A DNA stretch of 19,581 nt from Alphaproteobacteria bacterium HGW-Alphaproteobacteria-13 (GTDB taxonomy: Bacteria; Pseudomonadota; Alphaproteobacteria; Sphingomonadales; Sphingomonadaceae): assembly GCA_002842935.1 (NCBI GenBank), contig PHEM01000014.1:1-19581 (forward strand). Direction: 5' to 3'. Made by a program: the position numbers and the translations under genes. The notes beneath the pieces were generated by a model that saw only the letters and a program-made list of their open reading frames with translations, searched no databases and was not told the origin of the DNA. Numbering within the stretch: the stretch's first letter is position 1; each line of letters opens with the position of its first letter. Below are positions 6,810 through 16,914 of the stretch, in pieces.

Positions 6810-8048
6810 CTAAAACGGACTTTTCGGCGCCGTCCCCGGCCGTGTGAACAATCTGCCGCGCTCGGCCCACAGCACCAGCAGCAACCCCGCCGCCGCGCAG
6901 CCGAGGAAGGCGTTGGCAAGCGGCAGCGTCGTGCCGTCATAGAATTGGCCGATCACGGCCCCCACGCCCGCCCCCAGCAAGGTCTTCGCGAAACTCTGAT
7001 AGGAGGAGGCGACCCCGGCCATATGGCCGAAATCCTCCATCGCGATCGCGCCGAAATTGCTGCCGATGAAGCCGACGAGACCGACGTTGGTCATCATCAG
7101 CAAAGTGAACATCCACAAGGTTTCGCTTCCGCTGGTCGCCGCGACGATCTGCGCCACCGATGTCGCGATGAAGGCGAAGACGGCGGTCTGCGACACGCGC
7201 CGCGCGCCGAAGCGCTCGACGATCGCGGCGTTGGACAGGTTGGCGATGGCAATGCCCACCGCGACGGCGGCAAAGACGAGCGGGAACCAGTTGCGCGCGT
7301 CGAACACTTCGCCGATGATCTGCTCGCTGCTGTTGAGATAGCCATAGAGCGCGCCCTGCATCAGCCCCGACGCGAGCATATAGCCCGCCGCGCGCCGATG
7401 CCGCGTCACGGTCGCCCAGCCGCTGACGATCGTGCGCCAGTCGAGCGGACGGACGTCCTGCGGCTGCAGCGTTTCGGGCAGGCGGCGCAACCACAGCAGC
7501 ATCACGCCGCCCATCACCGCCAGCACGATGAAGATCGCGCGCCAGTCGGCGACCGCCAGGATTCCCGTGCCCATCGTCGGCGCAATGATCGGCACGATCA
7601 TGAAGACAAGGAAGATCAGCGACATGCGCTTTGCCATCGCATCGCCGGAAAACAGGTCGCGGATCACCGCGATCACGACGACACCCAACGCCGCGCTGAT
7701 CAGCCCATGACCGAAACGCAGCGCGAGCAACAAGGGAAAGCTGTTCGCCAGCGCACAGCCGATCGCAAAGGCGGTATAGGCGAGGATCGCGGGCACCAGC
7801 ACGCCCTTGCGCCCGAAACGGTCGGCGAGCGGGCCATAGAAAAGCGACCCCACGCCGACGCCGAGCAGATAGGTGGAGATCACATATTGCCGGTCGTTGG
7901 CGACCGTGACGCCCAGCCCGTCGGCGATCGCGGGAAGCGCGGGCAGCATCGAATCGATGGCGAGCGCGTTCAGCGCCATGATCATCGCCATCATGAACAC
8001 CATTTCGCGGTCGCCCGGAATGCCCGCGCGCTGGGGAGACTCGGTCAT
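6810..8048 (-). CDS. MFS drug exporter, Bcr/CflA-type
   Basis: A 412-aa inner-membrane transporter with about twelve transmembrane helices, of the major facilitator superfamily. It is expected to export small toxic compounds against a proton gradient. Family features are NALAIDSMLPALPAIADGLGV in helix 1, motif A GPLADRFGRKGVL (72-84), the motif B-like RFGHGL (from Arg111), and a motif C-like IVPIIAPTMGTGI (151-163), which marks the 12-helix drug/H+ antiporter group. The substrate cannot be told from sequence. The start is uncertain: ATG at 8048 gives MTESPQRAG, ATG at 8057 adds MHK, and a TTG at 8114 would add more; none has a strong Shine-Dalgarno sequence, though a G-rich tract lies upstream. 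The long gap to the next gene (8508) suggests its own promoter. Confidence 0.88.
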   Translation of the reverse strand: MTESPQRAGIPGDREMVFMMAMIMALNALAIDSMLPALPAIADGLGVTVANDRQYVISTYLLGVGVGSLFYGPLADRFGRKGVLVPAILAYTAFAIGCALANSFPLLLALRFGHGLISAALGVVVIAVIRDLFSGDAMAKRMSLIFLVFMIVPIIAPTMGTGILAVADWRAIFIVLAVMGGVMLLWLRRLPETLQPQDVRPLDWRTIVSGWATVTRHRRAAGYMLASGLMQGALYGYLNSSEQIIGEVFDARNWFPLVFAAVAVGIAIANLSNAAIVERFGARRVSQTAVFAFIATSVAQIVAATSGSETLWMFTLLMMTNVGLVGFIGSNFGAIAMEDFGHMAGVASSYQSFAKTLLGAGVGAVIGQFYDGTTLPLANAFLGCAAAGLLLVLWAERGRLFTRPGTAPKSPF

Positions 8049-8172
8049 TTTGTGCATCGCAGCGCTATGCGCCCCCCGTGCGGCGTTGAACAGCCCCCGC
8101 CGACGATAAAACAAGCGGGCGCAAAGCTATGCAACGGGAAAATGGGACCGGATCGCGCCCACACCCCCTTCG

Positions 8173-8446
8173 TCATGCTGAACTTGTTTCAGCATCCATG
8201 GTCTGCCCTTTCCTCAGGCACGGTGCTTTTTTGTTTCACGCGAAGCCGCGAAGGCGCGAAGAAGGGGGCTGGGACCGATAGGTCCCATTTTCCATCAGTG
8301 GCGCGGCTGGCCGCATCATTGGAAGAGAAAGCCGCTTCGCGGCAAGCTCGACTTCTTCGCGGCTTCGCGGCTTCGCGTGAAACAAAGCTTGCATCGCCTT
8401 GGCGGGCGAATTTCGGGCCATGGATACGGAAACAAGTTCAGCATAA
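8173..8446. repeat. Nested inverted-repeat element (about 274 bp), MITE-like
   Basis: The outer arms 8173-8201 and 8418-8446 are complementary apart from a short mismatch block (they share CCATGGAT and the GAAACAAGTTCAGCAT core). Inside are much stronger inner arms, 8230-8264 and 8352-8386, complementary at 34 of 35 positions (GCGAAG-rich). The core 8265-8351 has further small hairpins: GGGACC-gata-GGTCCC (8271-8286) and GCCGC-ttc-GCGGC (8331-8343). No coding potential or target-site duplication is obvious. It looks like one repeat unit placed inside another, or a composite non-autonomous element. Confidence 0.75.
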
Positions 8447-8454
8447 TGAACACC

Positions 8455-8484
8455 AAAAAGGGCCGCCCTGGCGGACGACCCTTT
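8455..8484 (-). terminator. Intrinsic terminator after the M16 peptidase / small protein pair
   Basis: Read on the minus strand, AAAGGG, a TCGT bulge, CCGCC-AG-GGCGG and CCCTTT form a GC-rich stem that runs into TTTTT (8459-8455). It starts 24 bases after the stop codon of the 100-aa gene, the right place for a rho-independent terminator of that transcript. Confidence 0.7.
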
Positions 8485-8507
8485 CTGTCATCTCCAAAGA
8501 CGACCCG

Positions 8508-8810
8508 TCAGCCCTGGCGCGTGCCCGTCATCGCCATCGAGCCGAAGGGACCCGCCTTGATCGTGCCCGTCAGCGTGTCGCCGTCGACCGTCGCCTCGGC
8601 TTCCAGCGTCATCGGCATCGGCACCTTCATATTCATGGTCCAGGTCAGCTTGTTGCCGTCGACCTTGCCATTCTCGACGTCGAGCGAACCCATCGCGCCC
8701 GCATTCTGGCCCGTGAAGCTGTCGCCGTCGCTCTTCACCGTGAACACCGACTTCTGATCGCCCATCGGCGATTTGGTTACGCAATCATAGCTGCCGTCGA
8801 CCTGGGACAT
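8508..8810 (-). CDS. Small conserved-looking protein with an internal duplication, function unknown
   Basis: A 100-aa soluble protein without signal peptide or membrane segment. Two similar halves are visible: VKSDGDSFTGQNAGAMGS (about 25-42) and ATVDGDTLTGTIKAGPFGS (about 73-91). Both follow a pattern of beta strand, D-G-D-[ST]-[FL]-T-G, then A-G-x-x-G-S. The alternating strands and turns suggest a small beta-sandwich or barrel. I do not recognise a named family. The start at 8810 is supported by AAGGAG/GGAGAGG just upstream. It lies 26 bases after the stop of the M16 peptidase gene on the same strand and is followed by a terminator, so the two are likely one transcript. It has one Cys near the N-terminus (SYDCVTK). 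Confidence 0.8.
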   Translation of the reverse strand: MSQVDGSYDCVTKSPMGDQKSVFTVKSDGDSFTGQNAGAMGSLDVENGKVDGNKLTWTMNMKVPMPMTLEAEATVDGDTLTGTIKAGPFGSMAMTGTRQG

Positions 8811-8836
8811 GAAACCTCTCCTTACTGAAACCGATG

Positions 8837-11722
8837 TCAATTGGTGATCGTCGCTGTTTCCACCGTCAACCCCAATCCGTCAAGCTGCGGTTTCACGGTC
8901 GCCGCGTCGCCGACGACGACATAGACGAGATCGTCGACGCTGAGCCGCGCGCGCGCCGCGGCGTCGACATCGGCGATCGTCATCGCTTCATAGGTCGCGG
9001 GCAGCTTTTCGTAATAATCGTCGGGACGGCCGAACTTGACGATCGACCGCAGCCCGGCGAGCACATCCGTCGAGGTTTCGAAGCTGCCGGGCAATTCGCG
9101 GACGCTGCCGTTGACGGTGCGCTCCAGCTCCGCCTCGGTCACACCCTTGTCGCCCAGGAAGGCGCGAAGGTCGCTTTGCAACTCGCGGATCGCGTCGCCG
9201 GTGCGATCGCTCTGCACGGGGGCCGACACGACCCAGGTCACGCGGTCGGTCTCGCCGGATATGCGCGAGCGGACGCCATAGGACCAGCCCTTCGTCTCGC
9301 GCAAATTGGTGTTGAAACGCGACAGGAAGCTGCCGCCGAAGATGTCGTTGGCGGAGCGCAGCACTTCCAGCCTGTCTCCGCCCCTGGCGTCCAGCACCTT
9401 GCCCGCGAGGATCACCGACTGCGGCGACCTGGGCCGGTCGACGAGCAGGATGCGCGGCTGCGGACGCGGGATCGCGGCTTCGAAATGCTTGACGGGCTTG
9501 GCGGCGGCGGGCGCCCTCCACTGGCCGAAGGCGGCGTCGAGCTGCTTCTTCGCTTCGGCCAGCGTGGTGTCGCCGACGACGAAGATACGTGCATTGTCGG
9601 GCCGGATCCAGGCCGCGTGGAAGGCCGCGAGCTGATCGCGCGTCGCGGCGGTGACCGCCGCCGCATCGCCAAGACCCGACGGCGGAATGCCATAGGGATG
9701 GCCCGCGCCGTACAGCACCGGCATCAGCACGCGCGACGCGATCGCGTTGGGGCTGTTGAGTTCGGCCTTCAGCCGCGTCAACTGCTGCGCGCGCACGCGT
9801 TCCAGCTCTTGCGCGTCGAAGGCGGGGTGACGGATATAATCGGCGAGCAGCCCCAGCGAGGCGCTGAGATTGGGTTTCAGCGCGAACAGGCTGAACACCG
9901 TGGCGTCGGCATCGGCGCCGCCGCTGATGCTTGCACCGAGCCGTTCCTTCGCCTCCGCGAAGGCGATCGAATCGAGGCGCGTCGTGCCTTCGTCCATCAG
10001 GCTGAGCATCAGCGACTGCGTGCCCAGCGCGTCGCGCGGGTCGGCAGCGTAACCGGCGTCGAAGCTGACCGCGACATTGACGGTCGGCACGGTGGTGCGG
10101 CGCGCGAAGACCAGTTCGATCCCACTCTTCAGCCGCGCGCGCTCGATCGTCGGGAACTCCAGCGCCGTGAGGTCAGCGACGGCGGGGAATGTCGAACGGT
10201 CGGCGATCGACGCCGCCCCCGGCAGTCCCCTGTCCGGCCCGGCATCGCCGAGCGCGGGATTCCAATATTGCGCGGGCGCGAAGGGGGTCGCCTCCTGTTC
10301 CGCGACGACGGCGCCGCCGCGATTCTCGCCGCCTTCGGTGCGCTCACCGGGCGTATAGGTCAGCGAGAAGGCCGGGCGCGACAGCCATTTTTGCGCCGCC
10401 GCCTTCACCTGATCGGGCGTCGCCTTGGCGAGCTGGTCCAGCGCGACCTTGTAATGCGCGGGATCGTTCGAATAGAGCGCCCCCTCCGCCAGCGTGACGG
10501 CCTTGCCACCAAAGCCGCCGACGGACTCCAGCCCCGCGATCGTGCCGCCGACATAGCTGGCGGCGGCGCGCTGCAATTCGTCGGCGGTCGGTCCGCTTTC
10601 CAGAAAGGCGGCGATTTCCTCGTCCAGCCGCTTTGCGACATGGGCGGGATCGACGCCGTCCTTGACGTCGGCCTGCACCATGATGATGCCCGCATCCTCG
10701 AAGGCGGAGGCGTCCGCCGCGACGCCGACCGCCACCGGGTCCCTGCGGACCAGCGCATTGTCGAGCCGCGACGACGACAGGCCGCCCAGCACCGTCATCG
10801 CCATTTGTAGCGGCACCGCTTCCGGATCATTGAGACCCGGCATCGTCCACATGCGATAGAGGCGCGTGGTCGGGATCAGGTCGCGCACGTCCTTCGCCAG
10901 CGGCGCGGGCAGCGTCGGCACCGACACCGGGGGCGCCTTGATGTCCGGGCCGCGCGGGATGTCGCCGAACCATTCGGCGACTTTCGCCTTCGCGGTCGCG
11001 GTGTCGATATCGCCCGCCAGCACCAGCACGGCGTTGTTGGGACCATAATTGTCGGTGAACCATTTCTTCACATCGGCAAGGCTCGCCGCATCGAGATCGG
11101 CCATCGAGCCGATGGTGCTGTGATGATAGGGATGGCCGCGCGGAAAGAGATTTTCGAAAATCTCGTATCGCAGCAGGCCATAGGGACCATTGTCCCCCTG
11201 CCGCTTTTCATTCTGGACGACGCCGCGCTGGTTATCGAGCTTTTCCTGCGTCACTGCGCCCAGCAGATGGCCCATGCGGTCGCTTTCGAGGAACAGCGCG
11301 AGGTCGAGCGCGCCCGTCGGCACCGTCTCGAAATAGTTGGTGCGGTCGAGCCAGGTCGTGCCGTTGAAATCGGTGGCGCCGACCTGTTGCAGCGGCTCGA
11401 AGAAATCGTCGGGCGCATTTTCCGACCCGTTGAACATCAGATGCTCGAACAGATGCGCAAAGCCGGTCTTGCCCGCCGGTTCGTGCTTCGACCCGACGCG
11501 ATACCAGACCGACACCGCGACGACCGGCGCCTTGCGGTCCTGATGCACGATCACGCGCAGACCGTTGTCGAGCGTGAAGGCTTCGTACGGGATATCGACG
11601 GCCTTCACCAGTTCGGCGATCGGCGCGGGGGCGGCCGCCTTCGACCGGGCGAGCGCGGGGCCGGCGGCGACCAGCGAGGTCGAGACGGCAAGGGCAAGAA
11701 CGAAGCGGGAAAGGCGGGGCAT
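8837..11722 (-). CDS. M16 family zinc metallopeptidase, two-repeat pitrilysin-like
   Basis: A 961-aa exported peptidase. A signal peptide (residues 1-25, ending GPALA) sends it to the periplasm. The N-terminal M16 unit has the inverted zinc motif HLFEH (His90, Glu93, His94) with Glu172 (GVVQNEKRQ) as third ligand, so it should be active. The C-terminal half repeats the fold without the zinc motif and carries the substrate-binding region typical of the partner domain (FLSRFNTNLRETKGWSYGVRS). M16 enzymes degrade peptides held in a closed chamber; the substrate here is not evident. The start at 11722 has AAGAGG upstream. It follows the acylase gene on the same strand after 210 bases holding a repeat and a possible promoter, and precedes the 100-aa gene by 26 bases. 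Confidence 0.95.
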   Translation of the reverse strand: MPRLSRFVLALAVSTSLVAAGPALARSKAAAPAPIAELVKAVDIPYEAFTLDNGLRVIVHQDRKAPVVAVSVWYRVGSKHEPAGKTGFAHLFEHLMFNGSENAPDDFFEPLQQVGATDFNGTTWLDRTNYFETVPTGALDLALFLESDRMGHLLGAVTQEKLDNQRGVVQNEKRQGDNGPYGLLRYEIFENLFPRGHPYHHSTIGSMADLDAASLADVKKWFTDNYGPNNAVLVLAGDIDTATAKAKVAEWFGDIPRGPDIKAPPVSVPTLPAPLAKDVRDLIPTTRLYRMWTMPGLNDPEAVPLQMAMTVLGGLSSSRLDNALVRRDPVAVGVAADASAFEDAGIIMVQADVKDGVDPAHVAKRLDEEIAAFLESGPTADELQRAAASYVGGTIAGLESVGGFGGKAVTLAEGALYSNDPAHYKVALDQLAKATPDQVKAAAQKWLSRPAFSLTYTPGERTEGGENRGGAVVAEQEATPFAPAQYWNPALGDAGPDRGLPGAASIADRSTFPAVADLTALEFPTIERARLKSGIELVFARRTTVPTVNVAVSFDAGYAADPRDALGTQSLMLSLMDEGTTRLDSIAFAEAKERLGASISGGADADATVFSLFALKPNLSASLGLLADYIRHPAFDAQELERVRAQQLTRLKAELNSPNAIASRVLMPVLYGAGHPYGIPPSGLGDAAAVTAATRDQLAAFHAAWIRPDNARIFVVGDTTLAEAKKQLDAAFGQWRAPAAAKPVKHFEAAIPRPQPRILLVDRPRSPQSVILAGKVLDARGGDRLEVLRSANDIFGGSFLSRFNTNLRETKGWSYGVRSRISGETDRVTWVVSAPVQSDRTGDAIRELQSDLRAFLGDKGVTEAELERTVNGSVRELPGSFETSTDVLAGLRSIVKFGRPDDYYEKLPATYEAMTIADVDAAARARLSVDDLVYVVVGDAATVKPQLDGLGLTVETATITN

Positions 11723-11760
11723 GATGATCCTCTTGAGCGACGGGAGGCCGCTGTATCAAT

Positions 11761-11789
11761 CGTTTAGGACAGTCGCCGATCCCGTTCAA
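11761..11789 (-). promoter_or_regulatory. Weak sigma-70-like promoter candidate for the M16 gene
   Basis: On the minus strand TTGAAC (11789-11784), 17 bases, TAAACG (11766-11761), about 38 bases upstream of the ATG. Matches to the consensus are partial. The -35 lies within the inverted repeat GCCGATC / GATCGGC (11775-11781 and 11790-11796), which could be an operator or chance. Confidence 0.3.
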
Positions 11790-11806
11790 GATCGGCATCC
11801 ACAATC

Positions 11807-11910
11807 GTCATTGCGAGGAGCCGAAGGCGACGAAGCAATCTCCAGCTATCGGCAAGGCAGGACGATGGTTGGAGATTGCTTCCCCCGGCTTTCGCCGGGA
11901 TCGCAATGAC
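11807..11910. repeat. Inverted repeat between acylase and M16 genes
   Basis: Arms beginning GTCATTGCGA (11807) and ending TCGCAATGAC (11910) pair at the outside, and AAGCAATCTCCA (11832-11843) pairs with TGGAGATTGCTT inside; a local CCCGGC-ttt-CGCCGGG hairpin lies in the right arm. A short CATCCAC / GTGGATG pair flanks it further out. This ATTGCGA-type repeat is widespread in many proteobacteria. It could end acylase transcription before the M16 gene. Confidence 0.75.
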
Positions 11911-11932
11911 AGGGTGGATGCACAAGGTGGAT

Positions 11933-14092
11933 TCAGGGCCGATAGAAACGCGCGCCGCTGGCCCGCAGCGCCGCCGGGTCGAACAGCACGGGCTTCAGCC
12001 GGTGCGCCGCGAACAGCGGTGCCTGGTCGTTATAGTGCGGACTGTCCGGCCGCGTCGTCGCGGCGCCGAAGGGCTGGACCGATTCGGAATGCACGCGCCC
12101 GTCCCGGTCCCACGTCACGAACAGGATGAAGCTGTCGCCGTGCCGCACTTTCAGCCGCCCGTCCGGCTCTTCGTCCCACAGTGTCGAGGCGCGGATCGTG
12201 TCGTTGCCGCCGTCGAGCGGCAAGTCGACGCGGTGCGCCCCTTCGCCATGGCGCAGCCGCAGCAGCGTGCCGAGCTTCGGGTCGATCGTCGCGAAATGCT
12301 CTTGCAGCCAGACGACCGTGTCCTTCAGCACCACATGCGGGTCGGGGGCGCGCTGGCGCTGATAGTGGCGTCCGCCCGCCGGGCGCAGCAGCATCAGCGC
12401 CAGCGCGTCGCCCTTGCCCTTGCCGTCGAGCGTCCAGTCCCATTGGCGCAGCAGCGCCTGCGCCTCCGCCAGCGCCGGGTCGCCCTTTGTATCGAGCGCC
12501 AGCAGCCGGTCGATCCAGGCCTTGGCATAGCCGCTCTTCGCATAGGCGGTGTCATATTTGATCGCCTTCAGCCGCGCCTCGTCGATTTGGCCCGACGCCT
12601 CGAACAACTCGATCAGCCGCGCGGCGCGGTTCGTCATGTCGTCCTCTATTCCCAGCAGCGGCGAAAAGGCCGCCGCGTCGAGTTCGTCGCCCGGTCCCGC
12701 CGCGACCCAGGGCGCATTGTTCGCGTTGATCACATAGCCCGATCGCGGATTGACCAGCGCGGGCACGCGGTCGAAGGGCAGCGTCTTCGTCCACAGCGCC
12801 GCCGCGCTGTCGCCGGGCAGGACCGCCCGCCAGTCGAAGCCCGCCGGGCGGTCGGGGAACATGGCGTTATAGAAAAAGCCGATATTCCCCCTGGCGTCGG
12901 CATAGACGAAATTGGTCGCGGGCACGCCCTGCCCCGCCATCGCCGCGCGCCATTCGCCGAAGTCGCGCGCCTTGTTCAGCCGGTAATATTGCGTGACCAT
13001 CGCCGCCTGGTCCATCCCGGCATAGCGGATCGCGAAGGCGCCCTTTTCGCTCTTCACCACGGGACCATGGATGGAGCGCCAGACCGTGCGCGGCATGGGC
13101 AGCACGAACGGTCCCTTGCGGACCTTCAGCCACACGCGCTTTTCCTCCAGCGGGCGCCATTCGCCGTCGAAACGGTAATTCCTGCCGCTCTCGTCGAGTT
13201 CGAGCCGATAGACGTCGATCAGGTCGGGCCGGTTCACCGTGTTGGTCCAGCCGAGATATTTATTATGGCCCAGCAGCGGAAAGGGCGCCCCCGGAAACGT
13301 CGCGCCCGCGAAATCCCAGCCCTCGCCCGAATGAACGACCAGTTCGTACCAGGCGACGCCGCCCGTCCACGGCTGATGCGAGTTGGAGACGAGCCGCGTC
13401 GCGCCGTCGCTCGACCGTGCAGGCGCGACCGCCATCGCGTTCGATCCATTGTCGGCGGGGTCACGGCCCACGGGCGTCAGTTCGCGCGGCACCAGCTTGC
13501 CGTCCTTGCCCGACAGCGCCGGGCCGCCGTCACGCGGCGGCAGCCCGCCCCCCTCCAGCGTCTCCAGCACCGAATCGAGTCCAAAGAAGAAAGGCGAGCG
13601 CAGCACGAAACCCGCGACGACATCCCGGCCCGTCACCGGGAACAGGCCCGCCAGCCGCACTTCGCCGGGATGCTTGTCCGCATAATGATTGAGTCCCGCC
13701 GCATAGGCGTCGAGCAGCGCCCGCACGTCGGCGGGCAGGCCCGGCCATTCGCGCGCCGCCGTGCCCTCTATGTCCAGTAACGCGGCGGCATAGTCGATCC
13801 GCGCGCCTTCCTCGCCCAGCAAGGCCCCGGCGCGCCCGCGCGTCATCGCCAGCACTTCCTGCAAGGTCGAAAAATCATCCTCGGCATGGGCATAAGCGAT
13901 GCCATAGGCCGTGTCGGCGTCGCTTTTTCCGAAGATGTGCGGGACGCCGAAGCGGTCGCGCGCGATCTCTACATCGCCGGGCCGGAAGGCCGGGGCCGCG
14001 GGCGTCGCGGCGGTCAGCGGCTCCCAAAAGGCCAGCGACACCGCGGCGAGCAGCAGCAGCGCCGCCAGTCCCAGCAAAGCCCGTCGCAGCAT
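11933..14092 (-). CDS. Penicillin acylase / AHL acylase family Ntn hydrolase
   Basis: A 719-aa periplasmic amidohydrolase of the penicillin G acylase superfamily. An N-terminal hydrophobic segment (4-22) serves as signal or anchor. The alpha part has the family motif DRFGVPHIFGKSDADTAYGIAYAHAEDDF (46-74). The self-cleavage site lies at DNGSNAM, making Ser217 the beta-chain N-terminal nucleophile. His239 falls at beta-23, as in cephalosporin and acyl-homoserine-lactone acylases (PvdQ type) and unlike the Gln of penicillin G acylase. GHNKYLGWTNT (275-285) and NPRSGYVINANN (448-459), with the oxyanion Asn, follow. The substrate is likely an acyl amide such as a homoserine lactone or beta-lactam, but cannot be fixed. 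The start at 14092 has AAGGAA 7 bases upstream; longer frames run into clpB. It is divergent from clpB. Confidence 0.93.
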   Translation of the reverse strand: MLRRALLGLAALLLLAAVSLAFWEPLTAATPAAPAFRPGDVEIARDRFGVPHIFGKSDADTAYGIAYAHAEDDFSTLQEVLAMTRGRAGALLGEEGARIDYAAALLDIEGTAAREWPGLPADVRALLDAYAAGLNHYADKHPGEVRLAGLFPVTGRDVVAGFVLRSPFFFGLDSVLETLEGGGLPPRDGGPALSGKDGKLVPRELTPVGRDPADNGSNAMAVAPARSSDGATRLVSNSHQPWTGGVAWYELVVHSGEGWDFAGATFPGAPFPLLGHNKYLGWTNTVNRPDLIDVYRLELDESGRNYRFDGEWRPLEEKRVWLKVRKGPFVLPMPRTVWRSIHGPVVKSEKGAFAIRYAGMDQAAMVTQYYRLNKARDFGEWRAAMAGQGVPATNFVYADARGNIGFFYNAMFPDRPAGFDWRAVLPGDSAAALWTKTLPFDRVPALVNPRSGYVINANNAPWVAAGPGDELDAAAFSPLLGIEDDMTNRAARLIELFEASGQIDEARLKAIKYDTAYAKSGYAKAWIDRLLALDTKGDPALAEAQALLRQWDWTLDGKGKGDALALMLLRPAGGRHYQRQRAPDPHVVLKDTVVWLQEHFATIDPKLGTLLRLRHGEGAHRVDLPLDGGNDTIRASTLWDEEPDGRLKVRHGDSFILFVTWDRDGRVHSESVQPFGAATTRPDSPHYNDQAPLFAAHRLKPVLFDPAALRASGARFYRP

Positions 14093-14206
14093 GTCGCGTT
14101 CCTTCCCGTCTTCGGCCGCAACGGTGTGGCGGGCGGGCGGTCCGAACGCAAGCCGCTGTCGCGCCGAAGCGCGCCTGCATATCTCCGCGCGAATCTCCAA
14201 CCCCCT

Positions 14207-14234
14207 CTTGTGTTGCAAAACAGCAACACTATCT
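14207..14234 (+). promoter_or_regulatory. RpoH-type promoter candidate for clpB
   Basis: CTTG at 14207-14210, 17 bases, then ACTATCT at 14228-14234; this fits CTTG-N17/18-CYTATNT except for the first base of the -10. Predicted start near 14241, about 20 bases before the ATG at 14262. The spacer holds a perfect inverted repeat, GTGTTGC / GCAACAC (14210-14216 and 14223-14229). clpB is a usual RpoH target. Confidence 0.65.
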
Positions 14235-14261
14235 CCTTTCCAGAGAAAGGGGCTTATCCAC

Positions 14262-16841
<2,580 letters not shown>

Positions 16842-16857
16842 AGGAAGTTTTATCCCC

Positions 16858-16899
16858 AAAAAAAGAAAGGCGGAATTTTCATTCCGCCTTTCTTTTTTT
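16858..16899. terminator. Perfect bidirectional intrinsic terminator
   Basis: The arms 16858-16876 and 16881-16899 form a 19-bp perfect stem around TTTC: an A-rich start, then GAAAGGCGGAAT, mirrored by ATTCCGCCTTTC and a run of T. Because both ends have A/T tracts, it should stop clpB transcripts (17 bases after the stop codon) and the convergent receptor transcripts equally. Confidence 0.93.
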
Positions 16900-16914
16900 C
16901 TATTTCATGCCCGA

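Larger units (their letters stand above)
8049..8507. other. 459-bp gene-free stretch
   Basis: Between the MFS start and the stop of the small protein at 8508 no convincing gene is seen on either strand. The stretch holds the nested inverted-repeat element (8173-8446) and a terminator (8455-8484). The 115 or so bases next to the MFS gene presumably contain its promoter, but no clear -35/-10 pair stood out. Short open frames here mirror the repeat arms. Confidence 0.7.

Noticed and set aside
8236..8421. A 61-codon minus-strand frame within the nested repeat.
   Set aside because: It reads straight through the inverted-repeat arms (KPRSREEVE-like peptide), has no Shine-Dalgarno sequence and no homology I recognise.
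8834..10810. A 658-codon plus-strand frame opposite the M16 gene.
   Set aside because: It mirrors the codon bias of the real gene; the translated protein is low-complexity Arg/Gly/Asp with no recognisable motif.
11876..13780. A 634-codon plus-strand frame opposite the acylase.
   Set aside because: Antisense to the acylase with its catalytic motifs intact, no domain, and it begins inside an intergenic repeat.
13911..14261. An N-terminal extension of ClpB by 117 residues.
   Set aside because: It would overlap the divergent acylase gene and the promoter region; the normal ClpB N-terminus starts at 14262.
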